A stretch of 64,000 nucleotides of DNA from Tyto alba (Eukaryota > Chordata > Aves > Strigiformes > Tytonidae): contig NW_024881278.1 of NCBI RefSeq assembly GCF_018691265.1, positions 62,001 through 126,000 of the forward strand, in the 5' to 3' direction. Positions 52,334 through 64,000 of the stretch are shown here, one piece after another. Numbering within the stretch: position 1 is the first letter of the stretch; each line of letters starts with the position of its first letter. Below the pieces are notes generated by a model that was given only the letters and a program-made list of their open reading frames with translations, ran no database searches and had not been told where the DNA came from. The position numbers and the translations under genes were made by a program.

Positions 52334-54172
52334 GATAGACTATTCCTAAAGATTGCCTTCCTTTGGAGTTCTTAAACTAGGCATGGGAGAATGACAACTA
52401 GTTTTTTTCCTAAAGTAAAAGACTGATTATTCTGATAGTTCTCTCCAGAAATTCAAATGCTCTGACTTATCATTCTTAACTCCTGATAAGCAAAACTTGG
52501 TCATACTGAGAGAACATCCATGTAATACCTTGTTTTGTAGTCCTTAAAAGTTCTGACAGAAATGGAAAACCTACAAGAAGAACTAAGGCATCAGAAAGAG
52601 CAAGCTGATATCCAGAAGAACATGTTAACAGATGGAGAAGAGAAATGGCAAAACACTGAAGAAAAACTAAATGAAGAAATAAACAAACAAAAGAAAAGGC
52701 AAGTATAGTAAAAAACTCTTAAAAATAATTTAGAGGAAGTCCCCTCAAGGGTTTATAAGAATAACAGGCATTTACCCAGGATGATTTCGGCTGTTTTATT
52801 GGACGAATAGATGACGTCATGGTAATACAATTTAGCAACAGAAGAGTTTTTGCTAATAGTTATGCTTATACTTTTCTATATTATTTAATGTATAATTCTG
52901 TATTTTATAAAATGCAGGTTTTATACTTTTAAAAACTATGTTTTTAATAGGTAGTCAAGTTGAATGAGGACTTAAATTTGGTAACTAAGGAAAGGCACCA
53001 GCTGCTGGGAGAACTGAAAGAAAAAACTGAGAGTGAAAGCAGTAAACTTCAACAGTGGGAGGAACAGTGCGACTTGTTAGCACAGGAGAGAGATCAGCTC
53101 CAGGAGATGCTGGAAGGTATTCAAGCAGAGAAGAGCAAACTGGAGATGAACCTGCAGGAGAGTGTTGATAAGGTGCTTTATCTTTTATCAAAATACAATA
53201 ACCCTAAATAGTTGGTAGAAGAGGATGGTTAATTCTTGAAGCTGTCTGGAAAAATATCTTGCAAGTATTAATGTTACATACCCAGACTGAAGAATGTTAT
53301 CATGCTTTACCTTCTGTCTTCTGCAAGTGGTATTTAAAGATGTGTGTAAATTCTTTCCAAAATGTTGTTGGAGACTGCTTTATTTAAGAATAAATGAGGA
53401 ACCAGAGAATGGCTTGCACTACCAAAACACTTAACAGGCATTTTTTAAATCAATTTGATAAAATGGTATCTTGTGTAGTTGACTCCAAAGTTTTGAAACT
53501 AAAGCTGACATTGACACCTTTATTTCTCTTCTGGGTAAGGCATATTTTCACAGCAGTGGAGACAAGGGAATCGGGTGGTATCCATTGAGCAGCAGTCCTT
53601 GTGCAGATAGTGAGTAATCACTTCAGATGTCTGTAGTTAATTGGAAGCTGTGGTGGGAGGAGAATCTTCTTACTCTTGCTACCAATATCTTCAGATTCAC
53701 CCGGTTTTGAGTATCAGTTGTCTTGTAAAACTTTAACTTCACTGGAAGTTCAGATGTTCAGTGAAAGGAATGCTAGGTCTGTAATAAATTATCAAAGATC
53801 ATTTAGCAGCACTAATAATTTCCAGATAGTTCTTGATGTGAACCCTATTCAAATTACATCCCTGCTTTGTTTCTCATTTGTGTAAACAGGGATTGCAGAA
53901 AGTATGTCCAAATGTGTTTGTAGCATGCTTTGTCTAATTATTTACATTACAAAGGATTTATCAGTATGCTAGTTGGCAGGCTTCGCTTAGTGAAAGGAGA
54001 AACTTTCAAAGACAAAACTTGAAATTTCTTGTACCCAAACTAAAGCACTTTTATTTTTTTTTTAACCAGGTATTTTGACTCTTATGAAATATTGAATGGC
54101 CTGGCGGGTGAGTTAGATTCATGTGTTATCTCAGAACCTATTTGTATATTTAGTGTTCTATTTTCACTCCAG

Positions 54173-57100
54173 ATTCTTGAAACTGAGAAGGAATTGAAGT
54201 GTCAACAAGAACTTCTCAGCAATGAGAAGATCAAGGCTGAAGAAAGGGAAGAACATTCGTTAAAGGTTCAGAGGCGGTCAGAGATTCTGGAGGACAGCCT
54301 AACAAACAAAGGTAAGGAGTTCTGTTTTTAGTCTAGCTATTCTGTCTTTTGCTGTTTTATCACTGATGTGCTAAACTTTTGCTCAAGATAAATCTCATCT
54401 CATTTTTAGTTCTCAGTGCATCATTTGTATGGGTGCTAAGCAAGCATGAACATGGGCAAAGGATTTTGCACAATCTTCTTTAGCGATGTTTAGAAATAGC
54501 ATCCTCAACTTGTTTCAGCCTCATAACCAGTTGGGTTGGTTCACTCCATTAGAATGGGTACCAATTGATCCAGCGTGTGCAGGCTTAGTAACTATAATGG
54601 TCAGTAATTATACATGTATCTATTCCAACTTCAAAAGGCACTGTGTAGACAATATGAACCTAAGTGGGTTTGGAATCCTTGGTGCTCTGCACACTTTCAA
54701 ACGGTATCTGTTAGTCGAGGAAGTCTTGCACTGAGCTCTTGCCAACTCACTCTTTGCATTTTTCACTTCGCTTTTCACCTGTCAAACTCTTCCTCTGTTT
54801 GCAGATCAGAGTATAATTAAGGATTGCTTCAGATGAGTAAATGTGTTACTGCTCTATTCGGTAGAGCAGATATAAAGACAATTCCCCTGCCCATCTCTTA
54901 CGCTAATCTTCTATTGCTTTTAATTGTCATAGCAGACATATGTTGACTGCCTTCTTGTTTGTTTCTTCTTGCTTTACTGAAGACCAAAGTTGACTAAAGT
55001 CAACTAAAGACTAAAGAGTTCTCTGGCTGTCATGCTATTCCTCTTTGAATTTCTTTTGCTGAGTGATTAGAACCCCAAAATTATTTTTAAACTTCTCTTG
55101 CTGTTAGTGTGAATCTTAGGGTTCTTGGAAATTGTGTTTGTATTTCACACAACTGATTTGAGTACTTCAGGGGGGCCAGGACCAAATCATAATTCTTGTT
55201 TCTTCTCCACTATTTATTATAGATTCAACAGTTAACTGAGATGCTAAATAGCGTATCGTGTGAAAAAGACCAGTTATTGGCTGAAAGAACTAGTCAGTCC
55301 TTACAACTTAAGGAACAAATCTCATCAATTAATCAAGAAAAAGATGAGCTACAAAAACTTCTCCGGTATGTCAGTTCTGAGCGGGACCAGCTCAAGATAG
55401 AATTGCAAAAAAGTTCTGAGGTGGTTGGTGTTGCAAGTTGCATACTTAAGTTACTGATAACTTCTTGAATGGTACTTAAGCATATATGCTTTCGTTTCAG
55501 TGTGTTGAAACAAGTGCAAAACTAGAATGTGCTCTAGACCAGCTGAAGCAGAGAAACCTGAAGGATATGTCCATTCAGGTGAACCCACCAGATAATGCAG
55601 AGCAGGTGGCTGATAACAGCCCGAAGGAAAAAACCTTAAAAATGAAAGTAAACTTACTTCTCTGCTTATGTTAAGGACGCATGCGAAACCTTAACATTTC
55701 TTCTGGAGCATAAACCTTGCTTCTGTGTATAACATAATAATTGTTTGTCTGTCTTGCTAATGTGCTGCAAACCATGGGATCATCTGATTTGCTGTTGCTG
55801 TTCAGTGACTGGGCATCTTGTTCTGAGAGTGTCCCATTTCACTTCTCAGTTGAGACATCTCACTTGATTTCATCGCTGTCCAGCCACCCCAATGAAAATA
55901 TTTAGTCACATAGAAGCACTTCACCATTTCGTTTTTGCAAAATTCCTCCCAAATCCTCTCTTCTGTTACTCTCCATCAAAATAAATTGGTTTTAAATAAA
56001 TTAATTTCATTAAATAACTTGTCTTCTGAAAATAGGAAGGTCCTGTAATTCCTCAGAATTTTTGGTAATTAGTGATCCCGAGTATACTTTCTCACAAAGT
56101 GAGAAGTACTGCTAACCTACTGAAAACCAAAACAAACCAGGATTTATGAGTAGGTATGAAACACCTTAAAGAGTACCGTTACACTGCAGTCTGTATGTCT
56201 GTGCAGCAGACTTGGGCATCATGCTATGCATGTTAGAAAAGCTCTGAGCGCTGCTTCATTTAACACCAAATGTGGTAAAGGACCAAATTACAGACATCAG
56301 CTGTGTGTAACTTTCTCTGTTCACACTGCCCTATCCTACATCAGCCACAGGGAGATAATAATGAGGGAAGTAAACATCAGTTAATTCCTTTTAATGGCAT
56401 TCTCCTGACTTGTGTAAGAGGTAAAATCTGCCTCTTGTGCAGTTTTCTCAAGTCTCTTGTCCATACTCTTGTTGAATGTGTGTGTGAGTTGGTGTTTTTA
56501 CTGTGAGGTAAAGAGTTAAACTGGTGATTCTTGCTTCTTTCAACTGAGAACCAAAGACGGCAGTATGCCTAGGAAGTCTTATACTTTAAAATGTATAATC
56601 TAGCTTCATATATAAGTGAGCTGCAGTTTACTGAAAGTGCCTTGAAGCCTATTGAATTTCTCAGCCTGCTCACTGCTCGATCGCATCTTCTTTTTATGGC
56701 AGAGTGCTAGACAAAATTCCATCATCCCTGCCTTTCAACAAAGGACCAAGTAGATCAACTTGGGAGCCCATCCTACGGGCAGCCTAGCTGGCAAACCTGT
56801 GAACAGGCAACAGTTTAATTTTGGGGCCTGATCTACAGGTCTTGACGTGGCCAGGCAATCTAAATCGTGAAAATAATTTGAGTTTAGGAAATGATCTTCT
56901 GGGAAACTAAGAAATACCTGCTTTTGTGTGTGGCTTGGTGCTTTTTGTCATACTCCTGTGGCAGGTCAAAACTGAAGTCTTAGTCCTATTAGTTTTTCTG
57001 TTGCAAAACCAATACATGCTATAGGGGGTTAGTACAAGATTGATGGTTTATTTAAAGCTTCATGTTCATAGATAATCACTTCTTCTTATTGTGACTGAAT

Positions 57101-57336
57101 TAATTTGTTTCACTTGCCTTTAGGAGCTTCTTGAGAAATTCCCAAACATAGGGAAGAGGTATGAATGTCTCTCTACAGTGTCTCTTAATCTAAAGAGTGA
57201 ACTGAACATTCAGAAAGCAGTGATAGCTGTGGTACTGACTCAGCTTTCATCGGAACAGAGTAAAGAAGTCAAAAGTCTTCAGACTGCAAATGAGAAAATA
57301 AACCGTCATCTCCAGAGCTTATTGAACAACCTGAAG
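54173..57336 (+). pseudogene. CENPE: CENPE stalk exons 32-35
   Basis: Exons are 54173-54311, 55223-55420, 55501-55647 and 57124-57336. Exon 32 is 139 bases and ends AACAAAG|GTAAGG, yet exon 33 starts in phase 0 (IQQLTEMLNSVSCEKDQLLA), so one base is extra at or next to the donor. Exons 33-35 are open; exon 35 (ELLEKFPNIGKRYECLSTVS) lines up with the human region around RYSEMDDHYECLNRLSLDLE. The 1.5-kb intron 55648-57123 shows nothing else. Confidence 0.87.
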
Positions 57337-58528
57337 GTACCAACTTAAAAGGCTGAATATGTGGATGCTTCATATTGTTTTGGTTTGGGGTTTTTTAATA
57401 AGCTCTCCATATTAACAGCTATATAACGGGATTCTATATACTTTAGCTTTGATTTTTGTGAATCTATCTTGTGGGGAACAAATTGATAGTAAATGCTTTA
57501 TGATGCTGGAAAACTGGAACTAGTTAAGTTAACCTTAGTTTTTGACTGTAGGTCAGCTGCTTTGCACAGTATTTCATTAATATTAATCCATTTTAAATAG
57601 GAAATGATATTTCTCTAGTCTATAAATCAAGTTATGGACCCCTAAGTATATATTTTATTACGGGGGAAAGGGACACGTAAGATGCCTTGAAGATTCAGAT
57701 TTACTCTGCAAAACGATCAGAGTAGTTTGATAACTTGTGTAGCTTTGCCTGACCTTCCCCAATTCGCAGTTCAGTGGAGAAACTGATTCCAATTATCAGA
57801 AAATAGTTAAAGGCAATTGGGAAAGAATTCCTGTTATCATATGCAGTATTACAGTAAATTATAGTATGTCTTTCTGTTCTTATTTACCATAAAATGTTAA
57901 GGGTTGGGGCAGAATAGGCCCAGGGAGTGGGTGAGGTTCATGTCCAGTACACAAAAAAGCTGGACATGATCTTGAGAGTCAGTTGTCTCTAAAAATATCC
58001 ATTGGCTAAGAAGTTTTAACAACTGTTCCAAAGAGCCTTATTGCATAACTTCATGCAGGGTTTTTAGGTGTGATCTTTTTTCTTTTTTTCTATGGTTGCT
58101 TTTAACTTCTATGGTTAAGAAGCTTAAGATCTCGACTAGAATAAAGCTTTAGATCAGCAGCAGTGATATTATTCTTGTAGATCACCTGTACCTTTCAGAA
58201 CTCTTAAGAGAAAATAAATACAACAAAGAATACTTTAATTTGCTTTTCAAAGATTTACTGAAAGACTGTCTAGAGCCTTTTAGACATTCTGGCCTTTTTA
58301 GGAGTCTACAAAAAATTGCATACTTCAGAAATGCTGACCCAGCTAAAAGCCTTATATGCCATTGCTATATAGCACATGTGAATTCGACTTTTATTCAAGT
58401 TCTAGTTGTCCTGGACACCGATGGACTGAGATAGTAAATAAATTGAACTATAAAACATGGGATTTCAGCTGGATGCAGGGTACCAGTTTAAAGCACAATC
58501 GTTGATAAATCCTGTGCTTCTACCACAG

Positions 58529-61500
58529 TTTCTTCTCAGTCGTGTTTGCTCAAAGAAAAGAGAATATTATACGACTGTTAACAAGTATGAAATGGAATTG
58601 CTTGAGGAAAAGAGAAAACAAGATCAGCTACCAGCTCAGATTCAGTGTCTCAGGAAGATTTATTTGAACCAGAATGAAATATCTTCTCAAGAGTTAAACA
58701 TCAGCGAAGTGCTGCAGACTTCGCACTTGGATACAGAGGTAGTATTTGAAACCACTTTCAGACAGAAAGACTTCAATATTTCAAGGCACTGGGTAATGTA
58801 GCTAATGCTAATCTAATGGCATTGCATTTAGCTGTTAAGACTTCACCTATATGAGGGAGGAGAGAACAGAATTTGTAACTTTTTTCATGCTGCTGATTTT
58901 ATTACACTGAAGTTTCTGTTACAGAGAGTGTCTCAAAGTAAAATTATCACGTTATTAAAATAGTGGGAATGTTATTTACTTATTTGCCTCATAGAATACA
59001 TACTACCCTATACCAAGATGACTTTTAAAACAGTGAGATACACTTTTACTAACAATCTTTTTTCCCCTTTCCCCTTCCCACCTGTCCCAGGAATGTAGAT
59101 TGACTTCTCATTTTTCCCAGTACTGTGTAATTTAAGTATACAGAAATTTCTTTTACATAATAATTGGATGCTAAAACAGACTTCCTGCAAATATTGATAG
59201 CTAAGAGGGCAATATCTATATTTAGACATGTAGTTATCAAAGCAATATTTAAACTTGAATTCCCTCTTTTTTTTAAAGAGCATTTTCAAAGATGTATCAG
59301 AAATGGAAAGCCAACTTCTCTTCACTAGAGGCAGAGTTACAGCGGGAAGAAACTGCTAGAAAAGAAACCACTACAGTTCTGGGAAGCTTGTTCAGGAACT
59401 CCCTGTGACGCAGAGGAACTTCAAGAAGAGTTAAAGAAAGATAATGAAAGGCTTATGCAAGTCATTAAGTTCTGGACTCCTAGCGTAAAGGTAAAATTAA
59501 ACCTTCTTTAATCAGAACTGTGTTTTGCATAAGCACTCTGTAAATGCCTCTAACCTGATAGAAAACTACCCCCCCCCCTCAAAAAAGACTATTTAAAGCT
59601 TATTCATTACAATTGGCACTTACTATATTCATACTTAAGCGTAAGATGTAGGAATACTTAAAAGACGACCATATCTAGTATAACCTTGTCACTTCCTGAC
59701 AAGTGTGAAGTTTTCGTTTTTCATCCTGGCAAGTTAAGCCTGTGGGTTTCTAGAATAGTCCAGTGTGTATGTTTTCTCTAAAAAGGTTTCACTTTAGTCA
59801 GTGAATACATTCTAGCAAAAACTTCTGCAAATAATTGTTTATTTCTGTTACTGATACTCAAGAAGTCTTTCCAGTAGTAGTTCCTCTGTTTGTAATGTTA
59901 GTGTTCCTATGAGTTAATGCAGAAATACTGGTAAATTTCGCAATGCATTATCTTCTTGTCTCGTGCCCCTTCCTGCCTCCCCTTCACTTGGAAATGAAGC
60001 CAGTCTTTTGAGTGTTAGCTGATTGCATTTCTGATAGCAGACATCTTCAAATAGGACACTGAAACAAGAAGGTGAAAATAATACAGGCCAAGATACTTAC
60101 TGTTTCTTCACTTACCTTATTTCTAGACGATTCAAAAATTACTTAAAATTTTTCTGTATGACTGCTTCTTATTTTCAGAATCCTCCTTCAGCTTTCTTCA
60201 GAGCTGGATGCCAAAACTACCAATTATTGTAAAAATGCTGATACTGAATTAAAACAGAGAAGAGAGAAAAGTGATGAGTTGCTTCAGGAACTAACCGCTC
60301 TTAAGAACAACTGGCACCTGGTGGCTCTGCCAGTCTCGCATTAGAAGAAGAAAACTACACAGCTTCATAGCAAATTAAAGGCTGCAGAACAAGACAGAAA
60401 GGTGCTAATGTTTGTTTCTCAGAGAAACTTCTTGGACGGTTGTTTTCTGAGTGAGAGTACATCAAACTGAGAAGTTGTCTGATGGCAACTGTAAATCTTG
60501 TAACACAATACATTGACCCTGATTGCACTGTCTATTTTTGCAGCTTTTTTTATTCCCAGAGTGCAAGTTTGAGCTATTATCTGTAACGTGACTAATTTAA
60601 TTGCCTGTTTTCTGTACACAAATAGGATGTCAGTTTAGAAAGTCCATATGAAATATTCCCATTTGTTTTGTTTAATTTAGTGTTGATTTTAATAGTGTGA
60701 TACTCTTGATACTTCCTTTAAGTATGTGGTATTCATTATGACAAACTGGAAGCTGGAGAAGAATTCTGTCTTTAATCCAGGAACTGAGGATTCATTTTCT
60801 CTGTCCTCTTTTTTATGTCACAGTTACCCTTGCTTCAAAGCACTTTTTTTAGACTTGAGTGTTCCAGAATACTAAAAGATGACAGAACAATGAGGTAGAC
60901 ACTAAGTTGCCTGTAGAGCCTGTAGTGTTGGATTTTTTTGTGTGGTTTGGGTTATTTTAGTTTTATTAAGAATGTGACCATGTGCCTGTTACTGATTAGA
61001 TCTCTTGGCATGACTACTCATAACTGATTGATGTATCTCAATAGGCTATGGAAATAAAAATTCAGAAGTTAGGAAAGTGTCATAAATGAAGTGGGAGAAA
61101 ATGTCAAAGAGCAAGATGACAGGATAAACAAATTAGAAGCACAGATAAGAATCAAACCAGCAACAAGTGAGCTCACCCAACTGCAAGCCAGAGTGAATGA
61201 GACAGAGAAGTGCCTCAAAACCTGCCTTAAGCTGAGAATCAGAGTCTTCAGGTATGAGCAAAACTACTCTTCTCATTCTCCTCTCATCTCAGAGGGAGCG
61301 AGTGAGCATGCTTGAGAACCGCTTGTGGATGAAACATAGCTCTCTAACTTCAATTTATTGTTCTGTATAGGCATTCTTAAATTAAAACACTCTACTTGCC
61401 TGTTTGGCATGCGGTTTCACATTCTACCGATGCAGCCTTCAGAGACAGAATTTAGAACCTATGTTATATTAGAAGCTAAATTTATCATTTGTACATGATG

Positions 61501-61960
61501 CATTTCTGAAACATTGTAAGAAAATTTGGAATTGGAAACTGAAGCATGAGCTGTTTTTTCTATGTAATATATTACCATACTGGTTCTAAATTCTCAGACT
61601 TATATATGCAAACAAGTCAGCAAAAGTTGCTAAAATACGATTGCATGTAGTACACCAGAATTAGGATACCAACTAATACTATAGTGCTCGTTGATAACAT
61701 GGGCGTTCCTTACTCCAGAATAACTTCCTGCTCCCAGTCCTGTACCTGCAAAATCTAGCAGATATTAGTCAAGATACAAAGTAAGCAACCCTTAAATTCA
61801 TTGCTAAGTAACAAGCCTTTCTTCACACTAAATCTTTTATTTTCAGGCAAAATTAGATAAAGGTGCTGAGTTGTACAAAGAAGAAATTGATCATCTCAAA
61901 ACACAATTGGTAAAATGTGATATGGAAAGAATGAAACAATCCAACTCTCTTCGAAATTAA
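58529..61960 (+). pseudogene. CENPE: CENPE exons 36-40, heavily frameshifted
   Basis: Exon 36 (58529-58738, FLLSRVCSKKREYYTTVNKY) is intact. Exon 37 (59279-59490) shows homologous text in three frames: SIFKDVSEMESQ, then SSLEAELQREETARKE, then CDAEELQEELKKDNERLMQ; read straight, it stops at TAG 59357-59359. Exon 38 (60180-60401) begins out of phase (LSSELDAKTTNYCKNADTEL) and shifts again near 60310. Exon 39 (61045-61251) has an extra G near 61073 and two extra bases near its end (about 61221 and 61229). Exon 40 (61847-61960) has an extra T near 61950, producing TAA at 61958. This is the most damaged part of the gene. Confidence 0.85.
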
Positions 61961-62480
61961 GTAAGTTCAAACTTTACCTTGTTACAATTCTCAACGACTT
62001 AATTCTTAGCTTCTACTTCTATGTCTCTCTTTTCCACAGAATAGAGGTGAGCATTCAGCTTTAGGTGTCCTAGGTTTTTATTGTAGCTAGATTCCAGAGA
62101 AAGTAAAAACTGTATGCATCTCGGGTTGGTTACAAAACTCCTTCCCTATACACCCACCAAAATTTCTCAACCAACCTATGTTCAGTCATAAATGAAGTAA
62201 CTGTTCTGACTAAAGAAGGTGAGGGGAAAGCAGTAATTGAAAGCAATCTCTAGTTCACTGGAGAGAAGAGATACACAGAGAACAATTCTAGTTCAACTTT
62301 TGGGTTTCTGCACTTTACCTAAAATCTGACAACTAGGTTTATGTAATCTTACCTGTATAACTTGGGTATGTTTTGTGTTTGATTTCCAAATGAGCTAACT
62401 AGCTCTTCTACGACTGTAATAAATACTGAACTGAAGATTTTTATCTTTTTTTCTTCTTCCTCCCTTCCTGCCCCATATAG

Positions 62481-64000
62481 AATTGCTAATTATAAAGCTC
62501 TTGCAGAACACCAAGAACAGCAGTTAACAAAGCTAAAAGAACAATTCAGAAGATTACAGCAAGACCAAGATGCTACTGGTAAACCCAAGACAAATATAAG
62601 TGGCTCTTTCATGTTAAACGTTCAGTGTTAAGGTTATATGGTTAAAGTCCAAATAGAGATGCAGGCCTTTTACCTCAAAGGGTATGAGGAGAATTGGGTG
62701 CATTGCAAGATGAGATGGAAAATAAAATGTTAGCTGCACATACAGTGCTTCACAGCAGTCCTTGTATTTATTTCTCCAGCCACTGTTTGCACTTGTGATG
62801 GGATAAGCTGCAGCTGTAGTAGCTCATGTTGCTATTTTTTCCTTGACTGACTTCACATATGAAAATCTAATTCTAAATATAATTGACACACATGAAACTA
62901 ACTATTTTTACTCTAAATGGCCCAGTGAAGCATTTCTTAACTTCCTTAATATCTCCCTGGCAGTGTGAATACTGGGAGGTGTGTTTGTGTATAAAAAAAT
63001 AGCTGTTGTAATGGCACTTGTAACCTAGTAAGGTTTTACATATCAGACCATAGGAAGGAATAAGCTAAAAAATATATAGTCTTGGTTTTAAGCACTGTCT
63101 AAATAGCCCACACTTTTATATAAAACTGTTTTCTAGTGGCACTGGAAAAAGCAGCTCCTCAGGAATCCCAAATGCCCCTTACTTGTGGTGGTGGCAGTGG
63201 TATTGTGCAGAGCACACAAATACTTGTTCTAAAATCTGAACAAGCTAAGCTACAGAAAGAGAACTTTCACCTGAAGAAACAAAATGACCTTCTACTAAGG
63301 TAAGTATAAAGCTGATCAGCAACATGTCAAATCATTGTTGTTATTTAACTATGCACATCACTTTCTTTCTGGGCGACCTGTAGCAGTGAGTAATTATTAA
63401 TTTTAGATTTTTAATATTTTTTTACATTAAACTTTTTTTAAGGGTAGTGGTTTATTACTTATGTATATATCTCTCTGGCTATTGAACTTCAAATTGCTTT
63501 CTTTCGTAAGAATCTCTTAAATGCTAGAAGATAGACTTAAATTGTATGTTGGAAGGAATTTTAGCTTACAAAATAAAAAAAAAAAAGCCTCTGAAAGCAA
63601 GATACACAAATATGGTCTTGATTGTTGTGTCTGTGTCATCTGAAAATACAGGAACTGTCTCATCAGAACTTTTTCCTGACTTAAAGGAGCTACTTTAAAA
63701 TTTTCTTAATTAAGTGCCGGGTTGTTTTTTGAGGGGTTATTTTTGGGGTTTGTTTTTTTTTTTTTTTTTTTTTCCAGTAATGAGTTTGAACTGAAAGAGG
63801 AACTTAGAAAATGGAAAGAGCGAGCACTAAAATGGAAAGAACGATCCTCAAGAGAAACCACTAGAGAGACAGTTCCAAGGTCTCCAAGGAAAACAGTGCC
63901 ATATTCCCTTAAAGACCAAATGCCTTCGCACTCCAAACAATCTGTTCCTCAGGAAACTGTGATTCAGGACATATCAAAGCCTCTGCCACTGACTTGTCCA
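62481..64000 (+). pseudogene. CENPE: CENPE exons 41-43, C-terminal region (continues past window)
   Basis: Exons are 62481-62578, 63137-63299 and 63778 to the window end. Exon 42 holds [20 protein letters not shown], an almost exact match to the CENP-E segment [20 protein letters not shown], which identifies the gene beyond doubt. Exon 43 begins NEFELKEELRKWKERALKWK and runs into the basic, Ser/Pro-rich tail (RSPRKTVPYS) that carries the C-terminal microtubule-binding region. All three exons are open and in phase. A KWKER unit occurs twice in exon 43, whereas the human protein has it once. A T run of 23-25 bases precedes exon 43. Confidence 0.92.

Larger units (their letters stand above)
46936..53172 (+). 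pseudogene. CENPE: CENPE stalk exons 24-31, coiled coil
   Basis: Exons are 46936-47247, 47444-47603, 48493-48699, 49646-49930, 50042-50194, 51079-51300, 52541-52702 and 52951-53172. The text is a chain of repeated heptad motifs such as ERDCLRQKEESLQAEADQLK, ERDQLAEEKSENK and ERDQLQEMLEGIQAEKSKLE, the ERDxL units characteristic of the CENP-E stalk. Exon 25 has one extra A in the run 47535-47540 (its length is 160, where 159 is needed), ending the frame at SDSEC. Exon 27 has TAA at 49679-49681 after AIEQ. Exons 24, 26 and 28-31 are undamaged and phase 0. Confidence 0.9.
28229..64000 (+). pseudogene. CENPE: CENPE, kinetochore kinesin-7, decayed copy (3' end outside window)
   Basis: CENP-E is the plus-end-directed kinesin-7 that moves chromosomes to the metaphase plate and tethers kinetochores to microtubules. 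From N to C the window shows a kinesin motor, neck, very long coiled-coil stalk and most of the C-terminal region. I place 43 exons totalling about 6.6 kb of coding text (about 2,190 codons; human CENP-E is about 2,700, and the difference is mainly stalk). Exons 2-16 join in one open frame. Lesions are a +1 base in exon 1, TGA 40212, two 1-bp deletions in exon 18, TAA 43988, TGA 45823, +1 A at 47535-47540, TAA 49679, +1 at 54310, several shifts in exons 37-39 and +1 in exon 40. Introns are present, so it is not a retrocopy. It could also be a real gene with a poor assembly, but at least four stops arise without any length change. Confidence 0.9.

Noticed and set aside
28229..64000. CENPE as an intact functional gene
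   Set aside because: At least four in-frame stops without length change plus many frameshifts; full function would require all of them to be errors.
20103..64000. Processed retrocopies
   Set aside because: Introns with GT-AG borders are retained between all exons and no poly(A) tail or target duplication surrounds the genes.
20103..64000. Firm assignment to the W or a germline-restricted chromosome
   Set aside because: It fits the pattern of decay, but nothing in the sequence alone distinguishes these from an ordinary segmental duplicate.

Overview
The window reads as avian nuclear DNA: AT-rich intergenic sequence, long introns with GT-AG junctions, a chicken-repeat-1 (CR1) LINE whose ORF1 and endonuclease text is typical of birds, and a small avian-type solo LTR. 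The species cannot be named from the sequence.

Layout. Bases 1-19773 hold no gene I can recognise; their main content is a decayed CR1 element (about 6960-8880) that has lost its 3' half. From 19774 to 23282 a perfect 255-bp inverted repeat encloses 2,999 bp. The right arm is the native intron 2/exon 3 of a radial-spoke gene. The left arm is an inverted copy of it placed 74 bp before that gene's start codon. The radial-spoke gene (RSPH4A family, + strand, 20103-27498, six exons) keeps all its introns and splice sites but carries stop codons and single-base frameshifts in five of six exons. A 445-bp antisense solo LTR with a 6-bp target duplication sits in its intron 3. About 400 bp after it comes a CpG island with a CCAAT box and a CHR-like element, then the kinetochore kinesin CENPE (+ strand, 28229 to beyond the window end, 43 exons seen). 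In CENPE the motor and neck exons 2-16 form one unbroken frame with perfect phase matching. Exon 1 is out of phase with exon 2, and the coiled-coil stalk has at least four in-frame stops and many 1-bp indels.

Interpretation. Both genes are unprocessed (intron-bearing) pseudogenes or decaying copies. RSPH4A works in motile-cilium axonemes and CENPE in chromosome congression, so they share no pathway. Their joint decay says something about the DNA block, for example a degenerate segmental duplicate, a sex-chromosome or neo-W gametolog, or a germline-restricted copy. Which of these applies cannot be decided from the window alone. Some single-base indels could be sequencing error, but the stop codons without a length change are harder to explain that way. 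The perfect inverted repeat is the most unusual structure here and is either a very recent rearrangement or an assembly fold-back.
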